The position numbers and the translations under genes are program-made. Source: Mycobacterium sp. DL99 (GTDB lineage: Bacteria > Actinomycetota > Actinomycetes > Mycobacteriales > Mycobacteriaceae). Taken from it: a stretch of DNA of 64,000 nt. Under the pieces are notes generated by a model that did no database searches, was not told where the DNA came from, and saw nothing but the letters and a program-made list of their open reading frames with translations. The DNA lies in the NCBI RefSeq assembly GCF_004762045.1, contig NZ_SJOM01000007.1:5915565-5979564 (forward strand). Reading direction: 5' to 3'. This document shows positions 40,320 through 48,612 of the stretch, one piece after another. Position 1 is the stretch's first letter. The number at the start of each line of letters is the position of its first letter.

Positions 40320-41015
40320 CTAGGAAGTCGGGACGAATCCCGTTCCCGGTCGGTTCTTGGCGGTGATGTCCGCCAGCTGCGTGTTGAACGACATCGTCAC
40401 GGCCGGCGTGTGCAGCGGCACGAACTTCACCACGCAGGTCGGCAGTTCCTCGGAGTAGGCGCCGTGAATCATGCCGACCAGCCGGTTGTTGACGGTCACC
40501 GGCGCACCCGAGTCACCGGGCTGCCCGCACACCTGGTTGACGATGGTGCCCGGGTCCTTGCCCGGACCCCATGTCACGCCACACGAATATCCCGTGGTGC
40601 GCCCGAGCTTGCACGCGATCTCACCGAACGCCGGATCCGGCCCCAGGCCGTCGATCTGAAACCCGTTGACGTTGTTGGTCGGGGTCACCTTCGCCGGGTC
40701 GAACTGGATGACCGCGTAATCGAGGCCGTCGTTACCGGCCACCATCGTGCCCAGCACCCCCGCGCTGTCGGCGCCTTCAGCCGACACCGTGGCACCCGGT
40801 CCGCCGCAGTGCGCCGAAGTGAAACCGATGAGCCGGCCGGCACTGTCGTGCCCGATCGTGGTGAGCGTGCAGAACGCATCGCCGTTGACCACGATGCCCG
40901 AGCCGCCGCCCAGCACCACCGGCGGATCAGCACGCGCCGGGGCAGGGGTCAGCATCGCCACGATGCCGATGACGGATGCACCAATGAGCCACTGCCAGCG
41001 GTGTCTGCTCGTCAA
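40320..41015 (-). CDS. Secreted chymotrypsin-fold serine protease (Rv3668c type)
   Basis: A 231-residue exported protein. A signal peptide (WLIGASVIGIVAMLTPAPARA, cut before DPPV) precedes a small S1-type protease domain with the triad His in TSAHCGG, Asp in LDYAVIQF and Ser in GQPGDSGAPV. Cysteines are present for disulphides (FC and AHC; AC and SC). The start is a TTG at 41015 with GGAGGA five bases upstream; the longer ATG reading passes through this ribosome-binding site. Length matches Rv3668c (232 residues). Substrate unknown. Confidence 0.88.
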   Translation of the reverse strand: MTSRHRWQWLIGASVIGIVAMLTPAPARADPPVVLGGGSGIVVNGDAFCTLTTIGHDSAGRLIGFTSAHCGGPGATVSAEGADSAGVLGTMVAGNDGLDYAVIQFDPAKVTPTNNVNGFQIDGLGPDPAFGEIACKLGRTTGYSCGVTWGPGKDPGTIVNQVCGQPGDSGAPVTVNNRLVGMIHGAYSEELPTCVVKFVPLHTPAVTMSFNTQLADITAKNRPGTGFVPTS

Positions 41016-41120
41016 GAGTCCTCCGATCGACGCGCCCGACCCGCGCAAGTCAAGAATGAGGTCAGTCTACTAAGACGCGGATGTCGGCCGGGATCGTTAA
41101 CGGGTTCGCCGCATGGCAAC

Positions 41121-41636
41121 ATGAACGCCATGAGCACAGGCGACCGCAGGGACGGCGTTCCGACGACGGTGACCTCGATTCCGCTCGTCGACCCGCATGC
41201 CCCCAAGCCGGACCCCTCGATCGGCGACCTGGTCAAAGACGCCACCGCGCAGGTCTCCACCCTGCTGCGCGCCGAGGTGGAGCTGGCCAAGGCCGAGATC
41301 ACCCGTGATGTGAAGAAGGGCCTGACCGGCAGCGTGTTCTTCATCGCCGCGCTGGTCGTCCTGTTCTACTCGACCTTCTTTTTCTTCTTCTTCCTGGCCG
41401 AGCTGCTCGACACCTGGCTCTGGCGCTGGGTTGCCTTCCTGATCGTGTTCGGCCTCATGGTGCTGACCACCGGGGCGCTGGCGGTGTTCGGCTTCCTGAA
41501 GGTGCGACGGATCAAGGGTCCCCAGCAGACCATCGAATCGGTCAAGGAGACACGCGAGGCACTGACGCCCGGCCACGACAAGGGCGCCCTGCCGGCCGTC
41601 CAGAACAAGTCGGCCACCGACCCGTCGGGCTGGTAA
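41121..41636 (+). CDS. Phage-holin-superfamily membrane protein (Rv3669 type)
   Basis: A 171-residue membrane protein: polar N-terminus, an amphipathic helix (DLVKDATAQVSTLLRAEVELAKAEI), two membrane helices, the first with an extreme Phe run (YSTFFFFFFLAELL), and a charged C-terminus. This is the actinobacterial phage_holin_3_6/DUF1469 pattern. Together with the hydrolase and MarP next door it keeps the order Rv3669-3671c. ATG 41121 or 41130 could be used. The stop overlaps the next start (TAATG). Confidence 0.85.
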   Translation: MNAMSTGDRRDGVPTTVTSIPLVDPHAPKPDPSIGDLVKDATAQVSTLLRAEVELAKAEITRDVKKGLTGSVFFIAALVVLFYSTFFFFFFLAELLDTWLWRWVAFLIVFGLMVLTTGALAVFGFLKVRRIKGPQQTIESVKETREALTPGHDKGALPAVQNKSATDPSGW

Positions 41637-42577
41637 TGCCCCCACCCGACCCGTCGATCACCAGGATCGAGGGGCCATGGCGGCATCTGCAGGTGCACGC
41701 CAACGGCATTCGCTTCCATGTCGTGGAGGGCGAAGACGATAGCTCGCAGCCCGACCGTCCACTGGTCATCCTTCTGCACGGGTTCGGCTCGTTCTGGTGG
41801 TCGTGGCGTCACCAACTCACCGGACTGACCGGAGCCCGGGTCGTGGCGGTCGACCTGCGCGGCTACGGCGACAGCGACAAACCACCGCGCGGTTACGACG
41901 GCTGGACCCTGGCCGGGGACACCGCCGGACTGGTCCGGGCGCTGGGACACAAGACCGCGACGCTGGTCGGTCATGCCGACGGTGGCCTGGTGTGCTGGGC
42001 GACGGCTGTGCTGCACCCCCGCGTGGTCAACGCGATCGCCCTCGTCAGCTCACCGCACCCGGTGGCTCTGCGGGCGTCCACACTGACCCGCCGGGACCAG
42101 GGCCGGGCCCTGTTGCCGTCGATGCTGCGCTACCAACTGCCCGGGTGGCCCGAACACGCGCTGACCCGGCACGACGGCGCCGAGTTGGAGCGCCTCATCC
42201 GCGGCCGGGCCGGGGCCAAATGGCAGACCAGCCAAGACTTCTCCGACACCATGGGCCATCTGCGCCAGGCCATCCAGATTCCGGGAGCCGCGCACTGCGC
42301 ACTGGAATATCAGCGGTGGGCGGTTCGCAGCCAACTGCGCGGCGAGGGTCTGCGGTTCATGCGCTCGATGAAACGCCCGATCAACGTGCCGGTGTTGCAC
42401 ATGCGCGGCGACGCCGACCCGTATGTCCTCACCGACCCGGTGCACCGGACCCAACGTTATGCGCCGCACGGCCGCTACGTATCGATCACGGATGCAGGGC
42501 ATTTCGGCCATGAGGAACAGCCCGAGGCGGTCAACGAGCAGCTGGGCCGCTTCCTGGCCCAGCTGCACGCCAAGTGA
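41636..42577 (+). CDS. ephE: Alpha/beta hydrolase, epoxide hydrolase EphE-like
   Basis: A 313-residue alpha/beta hydrolase. It has the oxyanion HGFGSFWWSW, the nucleophile elbow GHADGG with Asp as nucleophile, which marks epoxide hydrolases and dehalogenases rather than esterases, a later catalytic Asp in MRGDADPYV and His in DAGHFGHEEQP. Such enzymes open epoxides of lipids or xenobiotics. Corresponds to Rv3670. Its ATG overlaps the preceding stop, so it is translationally coupled to the membrane protein. Confidence 0.88.
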   Translation: MPPPDPSITRIEGPWRHLQVHANGIRFHVVEGEDDSSQPDRPLVILLHGFGSFWWSWRHQLTGLTGARVVAVDLRGYGDSDKPPRGYDGWTLAGDTAGLVRALGHKTATLVGHADGGLVCWATAVLHPRVVNAIALVSSPHPVALRASTLTRRDQGRALLPSMLRYQLPGWPEHALTRHDGAELERLIRGRAGAKWQTSQDFSDTMGHLRQAIQIPGAAHCALEYQRWAVRSQLRGEGLRFMRSMKRPINVPVLHMRGDADPYVLTDPVHRTQRYAPHGRYVSITDAGHFGHEEQPEAVNEQLGRFLAQLHAK

Positions 42578-43768
42578 TCAGGAGTTGATGCACGTCCCGG
42601 TTGCCACCCGCTGGGTGTTGCCGACCTTGGCCAGCTGACGCTCGACTTCCTTGGCGGTCAGCACGAACCCGGTGTCGGCGTCGTCGACTGCCGCACCGAA
42701 CACCACGCCGAGCACCTTGCCGGCCCGGTTGATCATCGGGCCGCCGGAATTGCCTTGCCGCACTGTGCCCCTGACCGTGTAGACCTCGCGGGTGACGGTG
42801 GTGCTCCGGTAGATGTCGGGTCCGTTGAGCTCGATGATCTCGCGCACGCGGGCCGGGGTGGCCAGGAAGTCACCGCCGCCCGGGTAACCCATCACCACCG
42901 CGTCGGTGCCCTTCGGGGCCGGTTGTTCGGCGAACTGCAGCGGTGTGATCGGCAGATTCGGGACATCGAGGATCGAGATGTCGGCGTTGGGGTCGTACGA
43001 CACCACGCCCGCGTCGTAGGTCTTGCCGTCGGCCTCGATGGTCACGCTGTCGGCGCCGGCCACCACGTGGGCATTGGACATCACGCGATTGGGCGCGACC
43101 ACGAACCCGCTGCCCTCCAACACCTTCTGGCAGCTCGGTGCGATACCGCGGATCTTGACCACGCTGGGCCGGCTCGTCGTCACGATGGGATCGGTCGCCA
43201 GCGAGGCGTCGGGGGCGTCGACGTTGACGATCGGGGTGCGGCCGAACGGTTCGAGCACATCGGGCAGCCCGGAGGTGTCCAGCAGCGCCGACAACCGGTT
43301 CGGGACGGAGCGCATCCAGTCCGGCGCCACCTTGTCGACCTCGGTCAGCACCCGCGAATTCTTCACTGCCGCAGCCAGATTGGGCTGATCGGAGGAGGTC
43401 AGCAGGCTACCGAGCAGCCACGACGCGACCAGGACCGCGACCAGCATCAGGCTGACTCCGACCACCGAGTCCAACGCCCGGAACAGGCGGTTGCGGATGG
43501 TGCCGCGCACGGCACGGCCAAGCACCACACCGGCGATCTCACCGATCACCACAAGCGCGAGGATCAGGAACAGCGTCGCGAACAGCTTGGTGCGGTCACC
43601 GCTGACGTGCGGGATCACGTGCGGCGCCAACAGCACGCCTGCCACCGCACCCAGCACCACACCGATGAACGACAGCAGGGAACCGAGCGCGCCGGAGCGC
43701 CAGCCTGAGATGGCTGCGACGAAGCCGATGCCGAGGATTGCGAAATCGAGCCAGACCGAGGGTGTCAT
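42578..43768 (-). CDS. marP: Membrane serine protease MarP (acid resistance)
   Basis: A 396-residue protein with four N-terminal membrane helices (CvpA-like; WLDFAILGIGFVAAISGW at the start) and a periplasmic trypsin-fold protease. The triad is His in MSNAHVVAGAD, Asp in NADISILDV and Ser in RQGNSGGPMI. In M. tuberculosis MarP (Rv3671c, 397 residues) keeps cytoplasmic pH in acid and activates the RipA peptidoglycan hydrolase. Two cysteines (ISC..., CINS at the end) match the regulatory disulphide. It is followed by no same-strand gene and converges with ephE, with stops abutting. Confidence 0.95.
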   Translation of the reverse strand: MTPSVWLDFAILGIGFVAAISGWRSGALGSLLSFIGVVLGAVAGVLLAPHVIPHVSGDRTKLFATLFLILALVVIGEIAGVVLGRAVRGTIRNRLFRALDSVVGVSLMLVAVLVASWLLGSLLTSSDQPNLAAAVKNSRVLTEVDKVAPDWMRSVPNRLSALLDTSGLPDVLEPFGRTPIVNVDAPDASLATDPIVTTSRPSVVKIRGIAPSCQKVLEGSGFVVAPNRVMSNAHVVAGADSVTIEADGKTYDAGVVSYDPNADISILDVPNLPITPLQFAEQPAPKGTDAVVMGYPGGGDFLATPARVREIIELNGPDIYRSTTVTREVYTVRGTVRQGNSGGPMINRAGKVLGVVFGAAVDDADTGFVLTAKEVERQLAKVGNTQRVATGTCINS

Positions 43769-43779
43769 CTATATCCACT

Positions 43780-44556
43780 TCAACATGGGGCTTCACCGTA
43801 ACCGTTGTCATGCCCGACGAGGGCCATTGCGTCATCGAGTCCGCGGACGTCCTCGGTGTTCCAGGGCTTGGCCCAGCCCGCGACGTCGAGGATCGCCGAG
43901 ATGACCTGGCCAGTGAAACCCCACACCAGCATCTCGTTGAGGAGAAAGGCCGGCCCGGCGAACCGACTGGTGCTGGCTTCCCGGCACACCATGATCCGGT
44001 TCTCCGGATTGATGAAGGCCCGCACCGGAACCCGTGCCACGACGGCGGTCTCGGATTCGTCGACGACGGCCACCGGGCCCGGGTCGGGTGAATACGCCAG
44101 CACCGGGACCACGTGGAACCCTGACGGCGGGATGAACATCTTCTCCAGAGTGGCCAGTGGGTACAGCCGGCTGGTGTCGATGCCGGTCTCCTCCCACGCT
44201 TCGCGGAAAGCCGTGCCGACGGGGCCCTGGTCGCCGGGATCGGTGGCGCCGCCGGGGAACGCGGCCTGGCCGGCGTGGTGGCGCAGTGTCGAGGCGCGGA
44301 CCGTCACCAGCAGGTCGGCGCCCTCGGGAAGGAGTGGGGGTGCACCCTCGGGCGGGCCCGAGAACAGCACCAGCACCGCGGCGTCGCGCAGAGCGCCGGC
44401 CTGGGCGGCTTGGTTGTTGGCTTCGACGATGCCGGCCAGTACGTCCGGGGGCACCCGCCGGCGATAGGCGTCGGGCACCCGGTCGAGGTTGTCGACCAGC
44501 GGCTTGAGCCATGCCGGGGCGGCATCCGGGAACAGCCCGTCGCGCGTCGATCTCAC
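43780..44556 (-). CDS. NUDIX hydrolase, CoA pyrophosphatase-like (Rv3672c type)
   Basis: A 258-residue protein with a Nudix box running from GGATDPGDQG to REAWEETGID, preceded by LRHHAGQAAFPGG, the UPF0035 signature of CoA pyrophosphatases that split coenzyme A into phosphopantetheine and 3',5'-ADP. An N-terminal extension of about 65 residues is common in actinobacterial members. It lies 11 bases upstream of marP on the same strand and 11 bases after the thioredoxin-like gene, so it is part of an nth-tlpA-nudix-marP run. Confidence 0.9.
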   Translation of the reverse strand: MRSTRDGLFPDAAPAWLKPLVDNLDRVPDAYRRRVPPDVLAGIVEANNQAAQAGALRDAAVLVLFSGPPEGAPPLLPEGADLLVTVRASTLRHHAGQAAFPGGATDPGDQGPVGTAFREAWEETGIDTSRLYPLATLEKMFIPPSGFHVVPVLAYSPDPGPVAVVDESETAVVARVPVRAFINPENRIMVCREASTSRFAGPAFLLNEMLVWGFTGQVISAILDVAGWAKPWNTEDVRGLDDAMALVGHDNGYGEAPC

Positions 44557-44567
44557 CCCGGGTGCTC

Positions 44568-45215
44568 CTATCGGCTAGAGCGGATCTTCTCGTCGACCGC
44601 CGCCGCGATCTCGTCGGCGCTGACGAACGAGCGGGGCAGGGTCCCGGCCACGCTACCGTCTGCGCGCAGTACCACCGTCGCAGGCATGACGTTGGGCACC
44701 TTGAGCGCGGCCGCGACCAGCCGCCGGCCGTCCTGCAGCGTCGGCAGCCGCACTCCGAGTTCGGCCAGCCGCACCAGCGCCGCGGTCTCGTTCTCATCCT
44801 GGTGCACGGTCACCACCAGCACATCGTCACCGACCCGGCGTTGGTATTCGGCCATCGCCGGCAACTCGTCGGCGCACGGCCCGCACCAGTAGGCCCACAG
44901 GTTGAGCACCACGGTCCGGCCCGCGAGCGCGGACGCCACGTCGACGGACTTCCCGTCACCTGCGCAGTCCAGGGTGATGCCGCGCAAGGCTTCCGGCCCC
45001 TCTCCGGTCCCGGGGCCCGGGCACGGCGGCAGATCCGCGCGGGCCCGGGGCCCGGCGAGGGCCTCGGGGGTATCGGCGTCGCGGTGATCACGGGAGGTGG
45101 ACTGCCCCGCCCCGGCCTGCGGTGCCGGCTCGTCGCGCAATTCCATCCAGAGCGCGGTACCCAGCGCCACCAAGACCACCAGGACCACCACGGTCCAGCG
45201 GGCCGATCTACTCAT
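44568..45215 (-). CDS. TlpA/ResA-like membrane-anchored thioredoxin (Rv3673c type)
   Basis: A 215-residue protein with an N-terminal membrane anchor (WTVVVLVVLVALGTALWM) and an external thioredoxin domain: VVLNLWAYWCGPCADELPAM holds the redox CGPC, and MPATVVLRADG contains the cis-Pro. Two further cysteines (PPCPG and LDCAG) lie in the insert before the fold. It would reduce disulphides of exported proteins or haem-binding proteins. It starts six bases after the nth stop. Confidence 0.9.
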   Translation of the reverse strand: MSRSARWTVVVLVVLVALGTALWMELRDEPAPQAGAGQSTSRDHRDADTPEALAGPRARADLPPCPGPGTGEGPEALRGITLDCAGDGKSVDVASALAGRTVVLNLWAYWCGPCADELPAMAEYQRRVGDDVLVVTVHQDENETAALVRLAELGVRLPTLQDGRRLVAAALKVPNVMPATVVLRADGSVAGTLPRSFVSADEIAAAVDEKIRSSR

Positions 45216-45221
45216 CTGGGT

Positions 45222-45995
45222 TCACAGCCCGGCCAGCGCCAGCAGATGCTCGGTCTCGGGACCCTTGACCAGGGCCGCGGCGGTCTCCGGATCCGTGGGC
45301 CCGAGCCCGAACGACGGGCAGTCCTTGGCCAGCACACACACCCCGCACGCGGGCTTGCGGGCGTGGCAGACCCGGCGCCCGTGGAAGATCACCCGGTGGC
45401 TCAGCAGGGTCCATTCCTTGCGTTCGATGAGCTCACCGATCGCGAACTCGACCTTGACCGGATCCTCCTCGGTCGTCCAGCGCCAGCGCCGCACCAGCCG
45501 CCCGAAGTGCGTGTCGACGGTGATCCCGGGGATGTCGAAGGCATTACCCAGGATGACGTTGGCCGTCTTGCGCCCCACCCCCGGCAGAGTCACCAGGTCT
45601 TCGATGTTGTCGGGCACCTGGCCGTCGAACCGGGCCACGAGCTCCTGGCCGAGCCGGATCAGCGAGTTGGCCTTGTTCCGGTAGAAACCGGTCGGCCGGA
45701 TCAGCTCCTCCATCTCGGTGCGATCGGCCTGCGCGTAGTCCAGCGCCGTGCGGTACTTCTTGAACAGGGCCGGGGTGGTCAGGTTCACCCGTTTGTCAGT
45801 GCTCTGCGCCGACAGGATGGTCGCCACCGCCAACTCCAGCGGGTTGGTGAAGTCCAGCTCGCAGTAGACATGCGGAAATGCTCGGGCCAGTTCACGATTC
45901 ATCCGTCGAGCCCGACGCACCAGGCCCAGGTGGGTTTCGGTGTCCCACTTCTTGGACCGGCGCGTTTTCCCTGTTGGGGCGGCAGCCGCAGTCAC
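45222..45995 (-). CDS. nth: Endonuclease III
   Basis: A 257-residue base-excision repair glycosylase/AP lyase for oxidised pyrimidines. It shows LSAQSTDKRVN, the helix-hairpin-helix LPGVGRKTANVI with the catalytic Lys, VDTHFGRL with the catalytic Asp, and the iron-sulphur loop CHARKPACGVCVLAKDC. The GTG at 45995 lies seven bases after TACGCT (46008-46003), the leaderless pattern; an ATG ten codons upstream lies before that box. Matches Rv3674c. Confidence 0.95.
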   Translation of the reverse strand: MTAAAAPTGKTRRSKKWDTETHLGLVRRARRMNRELARAFPHVYCELDFTNPLELAVATILSAQSTDKRVNLTTPALFKKYRTALDYAQADRTEMEELIRPTGFYRNKANSLIRLGQELVARFDGQVPDNIEDLVTLPGVGRKTANVILGNAFDIPGITVDTHFGRLVRRWRWTTEEDPVKVEFAIGELIERKEWTLLSHRVIFHGRRVCHARKPACGVCVLAKDCPSFGLGPTDPETAAALVKGPETEHLLALAGL

Positions 45996-46091
45996 GACAG
46001 TCAGCGTACTGACCTCGACGGACATACCGTGGCGCGGACCGGTGATGATTCGTGACCCCGCTGAGACCTGCGCCGTGTTAACTACTGCCTT

Positions 46092-46322
46092 GTGTCGTGG
46101 TTGCTGGTAGCGCTCATCCCGGGGTTGCTCATGCTGGCGGCGTTCGGGCTCGAGCGACTCGAATCGGGGTTGGACCGAAAACCGGGCCCGGCGGCGGCCG
46201 TGATACCACGGGTCAAGCCGGTGATCATCGACCTCGATAGTGAGCGTTTGCCGACGCGGTACTACGAGCCGCAGGCCATCAAAACCGGGTTTCCTGCGTC
46301 TCGACCTGTCAATCGTGTGTAG
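46092..46322 (+). CDS. Small membrane protein (Rv3675 type)
   Basis: A 76-residue protein: one hydrophobic N-terminal helix (SWLLVALIPGLLMLAAFGLERLE) and a polar tail with a PVIIDLDSERLPTRYY stretch. Located between nth and crp like Rv3675, but shorter than that protein as I remember it. The GTG start follows TAACTA by seven bases, so the mRNA is probably leaderless. Function unknown. Confidence 0.75.
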   Translation: MSWLLVALIPGLLMLAAFGLERLESGLDRKPGPAAAVIPRVKPVIIDLDSERLPTRYYEPQAIKTGFPASRPVNRV

Positions 46323-46409
46323 CGTGGGCTAGTCGCGAAACCGCGTACCTCTAGACTGAGCAGGAAGTATCAGTAAGAGGACAACACACCCAATAGCTTA
46401 AGGGGCAAC

Positions 46410-47084
46410 GTGGACGAGATCCTGGCCAGGGCCGGAATCTTCCAGGGCGTCGAACCGACCGCCGTGTCGGCGCTGACGAAGCAGTTGCAGCCCGTCGACT
46501 TCCCGCGCGGGCATACAGTCTTCGCCGAGGGCGAGCCCGGCGACCGCCTGTACATCATCATTTCCGGCAAGGTGAAGATCGGCCGCCGGTCACCGGACGG
46601 TCGCGAGAACCTGCTGACCATCATGGGTCCGTCGGACATGTTCGGCGAGCTGTCGATCTTCGACCCGGGGCCCCGTACCTCGAGCGCCACCACCATCACC
46701 GAGGTGCGCGCCGTGTCGATGGACCGTGACGCGCTGCGCGCGTGGATCGCCGACCGTCCCGAGATCGCGGAGCAGCTGCTGCGCGTGCTCGCACGCCGTC
46801 TGCGTCGCACCAACAACAACCTGGCCGATCTGATCTTCACCGACGTTCCCGGCCGGGTGGCCAAGCAGCTGCTGCAGCTGGCCCAGCGGTTCGGAACCCA
46901 GGAGGGCGGGGCGCTGCGCGTCACGCACGACCTGACGCAGGAAGAGATCGCCCAGCTCGTCGGCGCGTCCCGCGAGACCGTCAACAAGGCACTGGCCGAT
47001 TTCGCCCACCGCGGCTGGATCCGGCTGGAGGGCAAGAGCGTGCTGATCAGCGACTCTGAAAGGTTGGCGCGGCGCGCACGGTAG
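46410..47084 (+). CDS. crp: cAMP receptor protein (Crp/Rv3676)
   Basis: A 224-residue CRP/FNR regulator. The cAMP pocket includes GELSIFDPGPRTSSAT with the phosphate-binding Arg and Ser. A long dimer helix follows (ADLIFTDVPGRVAKQLLQLAQRF), and the helix-turn-helix is TQEEIAQLVGASRETVNKALADF. It binds TGTGA-N6-TCACA sites. In M. tuberculosis Crp regulates whiB1, rpfA and serC among others. Within this window the signal could come from the membrane cyclase at 21.8 kb, and one candidate site lies in the Ms1 promoter. GTG start. Confidence 0.97.
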   Translation: MDEILARAGIFQGVEPTAVSALTKQLQPVDFPRGHTVFAEGEPGDRLYIIISGKVKIGRRSPDGRENLLTIMGPSDMFGELSIFDPGPRTSSATTITEVRAVSMDRDALRAWIADRPEIAEQLLRVLARRLRRTNNNLADLIFTDVPGRVAKQLLQLAQRFGTQEGGALRVTHDLTQEEIAQLVGASRETVNKALADFAHRGWIRLEGKSVLISDSERLARRAR

Positions 47085-47104
47085 TGCGCCCGCTAGTTTT
47101 TCCG

Positions 47105-47161
47105 CGAAACGGTATTCCGGCAGCATTCGTTCGAGCAATCGGCTGCCGGAATACCGTTTCG
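47105..47161. terminator. Bidirectional terminator between crp and the MBL-fold gene
   Basis: Perfect 19-base arms (47105-47123 and 47143-47161, containing GGTATTCCGGCAG and its complement) around a 19-base loop. Short T runs flank the structure. It separates convergent crp and the metallo-beta-lactamase-fold gene. Confidence 0.85.
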
Positions 47162-47169
47162 GCGTTTAC

Positions 47170-47955
47170 TCAGCTCCGCAGGTAATCAAGTTGAGCTTGG
47201 ACGCTCTTCTCTGCGGCATCCCAGAGTTTTTGGTCGACGTCGGTGTAGACGTGCTCGACGACCTGTCGTGCCCCGGCGTCGTCCCCGAGTTCTCTCAGCG
47301 CTGCCCGTACCTGGTCCAACCGCTCCTCGCGGTGGGCCAGGTACATCGCGGTCACCGCCTGAAGATCGGGAAGGTCCGGTCCGTGCCCGGGAAGCACCGT
47401 GCGGGCGCCGAGACCTTGCAGCCGGTGCAGGGATTCCAGATAGTCGCGCAGGCTGCCGTCCTCGGTGTCGATGACGGTGGTGCCGCGGCCCAGCACGGTG
47501 TCCGCAGTCAACACGGCGTCGTCGAGCACGAACGACAGTGAATCCACGGTGTGCCCCGGGGTGGCCATCACCTTGATCCGCAAGCCCGCGGCGTCGATCA
47601 CCTCGCCGTCGGTCAACGGACCCCCCAGGCCACGCAGGAAACCGCTGCCGACTGATCGGACGGTGGCGCCAGTCAACTCAACGAGCTTGTCGATTCCGCC
47701 GGTGTGGTCCTCGTGCTTGTGACTGATCAACACCAGCGCGACGGTGCCCAGTTCGGCGATGCGGGCGATGTGCGCCTCATCGTCGGGACCGGGGTCCACC
47801 ACGACCATCTCGTCGCTACCAGGGCCGCGCAGCACCCACGTGTTGGTGCCCTCCAGGGTCATGAGCCCAGGGTTGTCACACAGCAGGACCGAGGCCGATC
47901 CGGTCACGGGCCTCAGCAGCCCGTAGGCCGGGTGTTCGGTCACGCTGGCACTCAC
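47170..47955 (-). CDS. Metallo-beta-lactamase-fold hydrolase (Rv3677c type)
   Basis: A 261-residue enzyme of the LACTB2/glyoxalase-II-like MBL group. The metal motif is SHKHEDHTGG (HxHxDH), with further ligands in TPGHTVDS and GHGP. Such proteins hydrolyse thioesters or RNA phosphodiesters; LACTB2 homologues act as endoribonucleases. It overlaps the RidA gene stop (four bases), giving a coupled DUF4177-RidA-MBL operon, as in Rv3678A-Rv3678c-Rv3677c. Confidence 0.9.
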   Translation of the reverse strand: MSASVTEHPAYGLLRPVTGSASVLLCDNPGLMTLEGTNTWVLRGPGSDEMVVVDPGPDDEAHIARIAELGTVALVLISHKHEDHTGGIDKLVELTGATVRSVGSGFLRGLGGPLTDGEVIDAAGLRIKVMATPGHTVDSLSFVLDDAVLTADTVLGRGTTVIDTEDGSLRDYLESLHRLQGLGARTVLPGHGPDLPDLQAVTAMYLAHREERLDQVRAALRELGDDAGARQVVEHVYTDVDQKLWDAAEKSVQAQLDYLRS

Positions 47956-48407
47956 ACGGTTTCGACGATGATCTCGACTTCGACCGGCGCGTTGCGCGGC
48001 AGTTCCGACACGCCAACGGCTGAACGCGCGTGAGCGCCTGCCTCACCGAAGATCTCACCGAACAACTCCGAGGCGCCGTTGATGACACCAGGCTGCCCGC
48101 TGAACCCGGGCGCGGAGGCGACGAACCCGGTCACTTTGACGATCCTGACGACGGAGTCGATGCCCACCAACGCGTGCACCGCGGCCAGCGCGTTGAGTCC
48201 GCAGATCCGGGCGAGCTCCGCGCCCTGCTCGGGGCTGACCTCGGCGCCGACCTTGCCGGTGGCCTGCAGCTCGCCGCCCTGGATCGGCAGTTGACCAGCG
48301 GTGTAGACCAGGTTGCCGGTCCGGACCGCGGGCACGTAGGCGGCCAGCGGCGCGACCACGTCGGGCAGTTCGATCCCGAGTTCGGCCAGCCGTCCGCTCA
48401 CGGTCAC
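47952..48407 (-). CDS. RidA/YjgF family protein (Rv3678c type)
   Basis: A 151-residue RidA-like protein: LVYTAGQLPIQGGE near the N-terminus, AARICGLNALAAV-type helix and a C-terminal PVEVEIIVETV strand. Classic RidA deaminates reactive enamines and imines from PLP enzymes. The catalytic Arg of the RidA subfamily (IRV, R105) is not obvious here, so it may be one of the Rid1-7 variants with another role. GTG start overlapping the small upstream gene's stop by four bases. Confidence 0.88.
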   Translation of the reverse strand: MTVSGRLAELGIELPDVVAPLAAYVPAVRTGNLVYTAGQLPIQGGELQATGKVGAEVSPEQGAELARICGLNALAAVHALVGIDSVVRIVKVTGFVASAPGFSGQPGVINGASELFGEIFGEAGAHARSAVGVSELPRNAPVEVEIIVETV

Positions 48408-48565
48408 TTCGGCCGCTTCAGGTAGGCGACATGCTGTTCGCCGGTCGGGCCGGGCAGCACCGAGACCAGCTCCCAGCCGTCATGTCCCCACTGGTCGAGA
48501 ATCTGTTTGGTGGCATGGGTCAACAACGGCACCGTGGCGTACTCCCACCGGGTTGGTTCGCTCAT
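48404..48565 (-). CDS. DUF4177 small protein (Rv3678A type)
   Basis: A 53-residue protein: MSEPTRWEYATVPLLTHATK, then ILDQWGHDGWELVSVLPGP and a closing EQHVAYLKRPK. The WEY...WGxxGWELV pattern is the DUF4177 fold, a small alpha/beta unit of unknown function. The stop overlaps the RidA start (GTGA), so it is the first gene of the operon. ATG start at 48565, 47 bases from the divergent ATPase start. Confidence 0.9.
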   Translation of the reverse strand: MSEPTRWEYATVPLLTHATKQILDQWGHDGWELVSVLPGPTGEQHVAYLKRPK

Positions 48566-48612
48566 GGGCTGAGCTTATCGGTCGGACGCTCAGGCTTGGT
48601 TAGCATGCACTG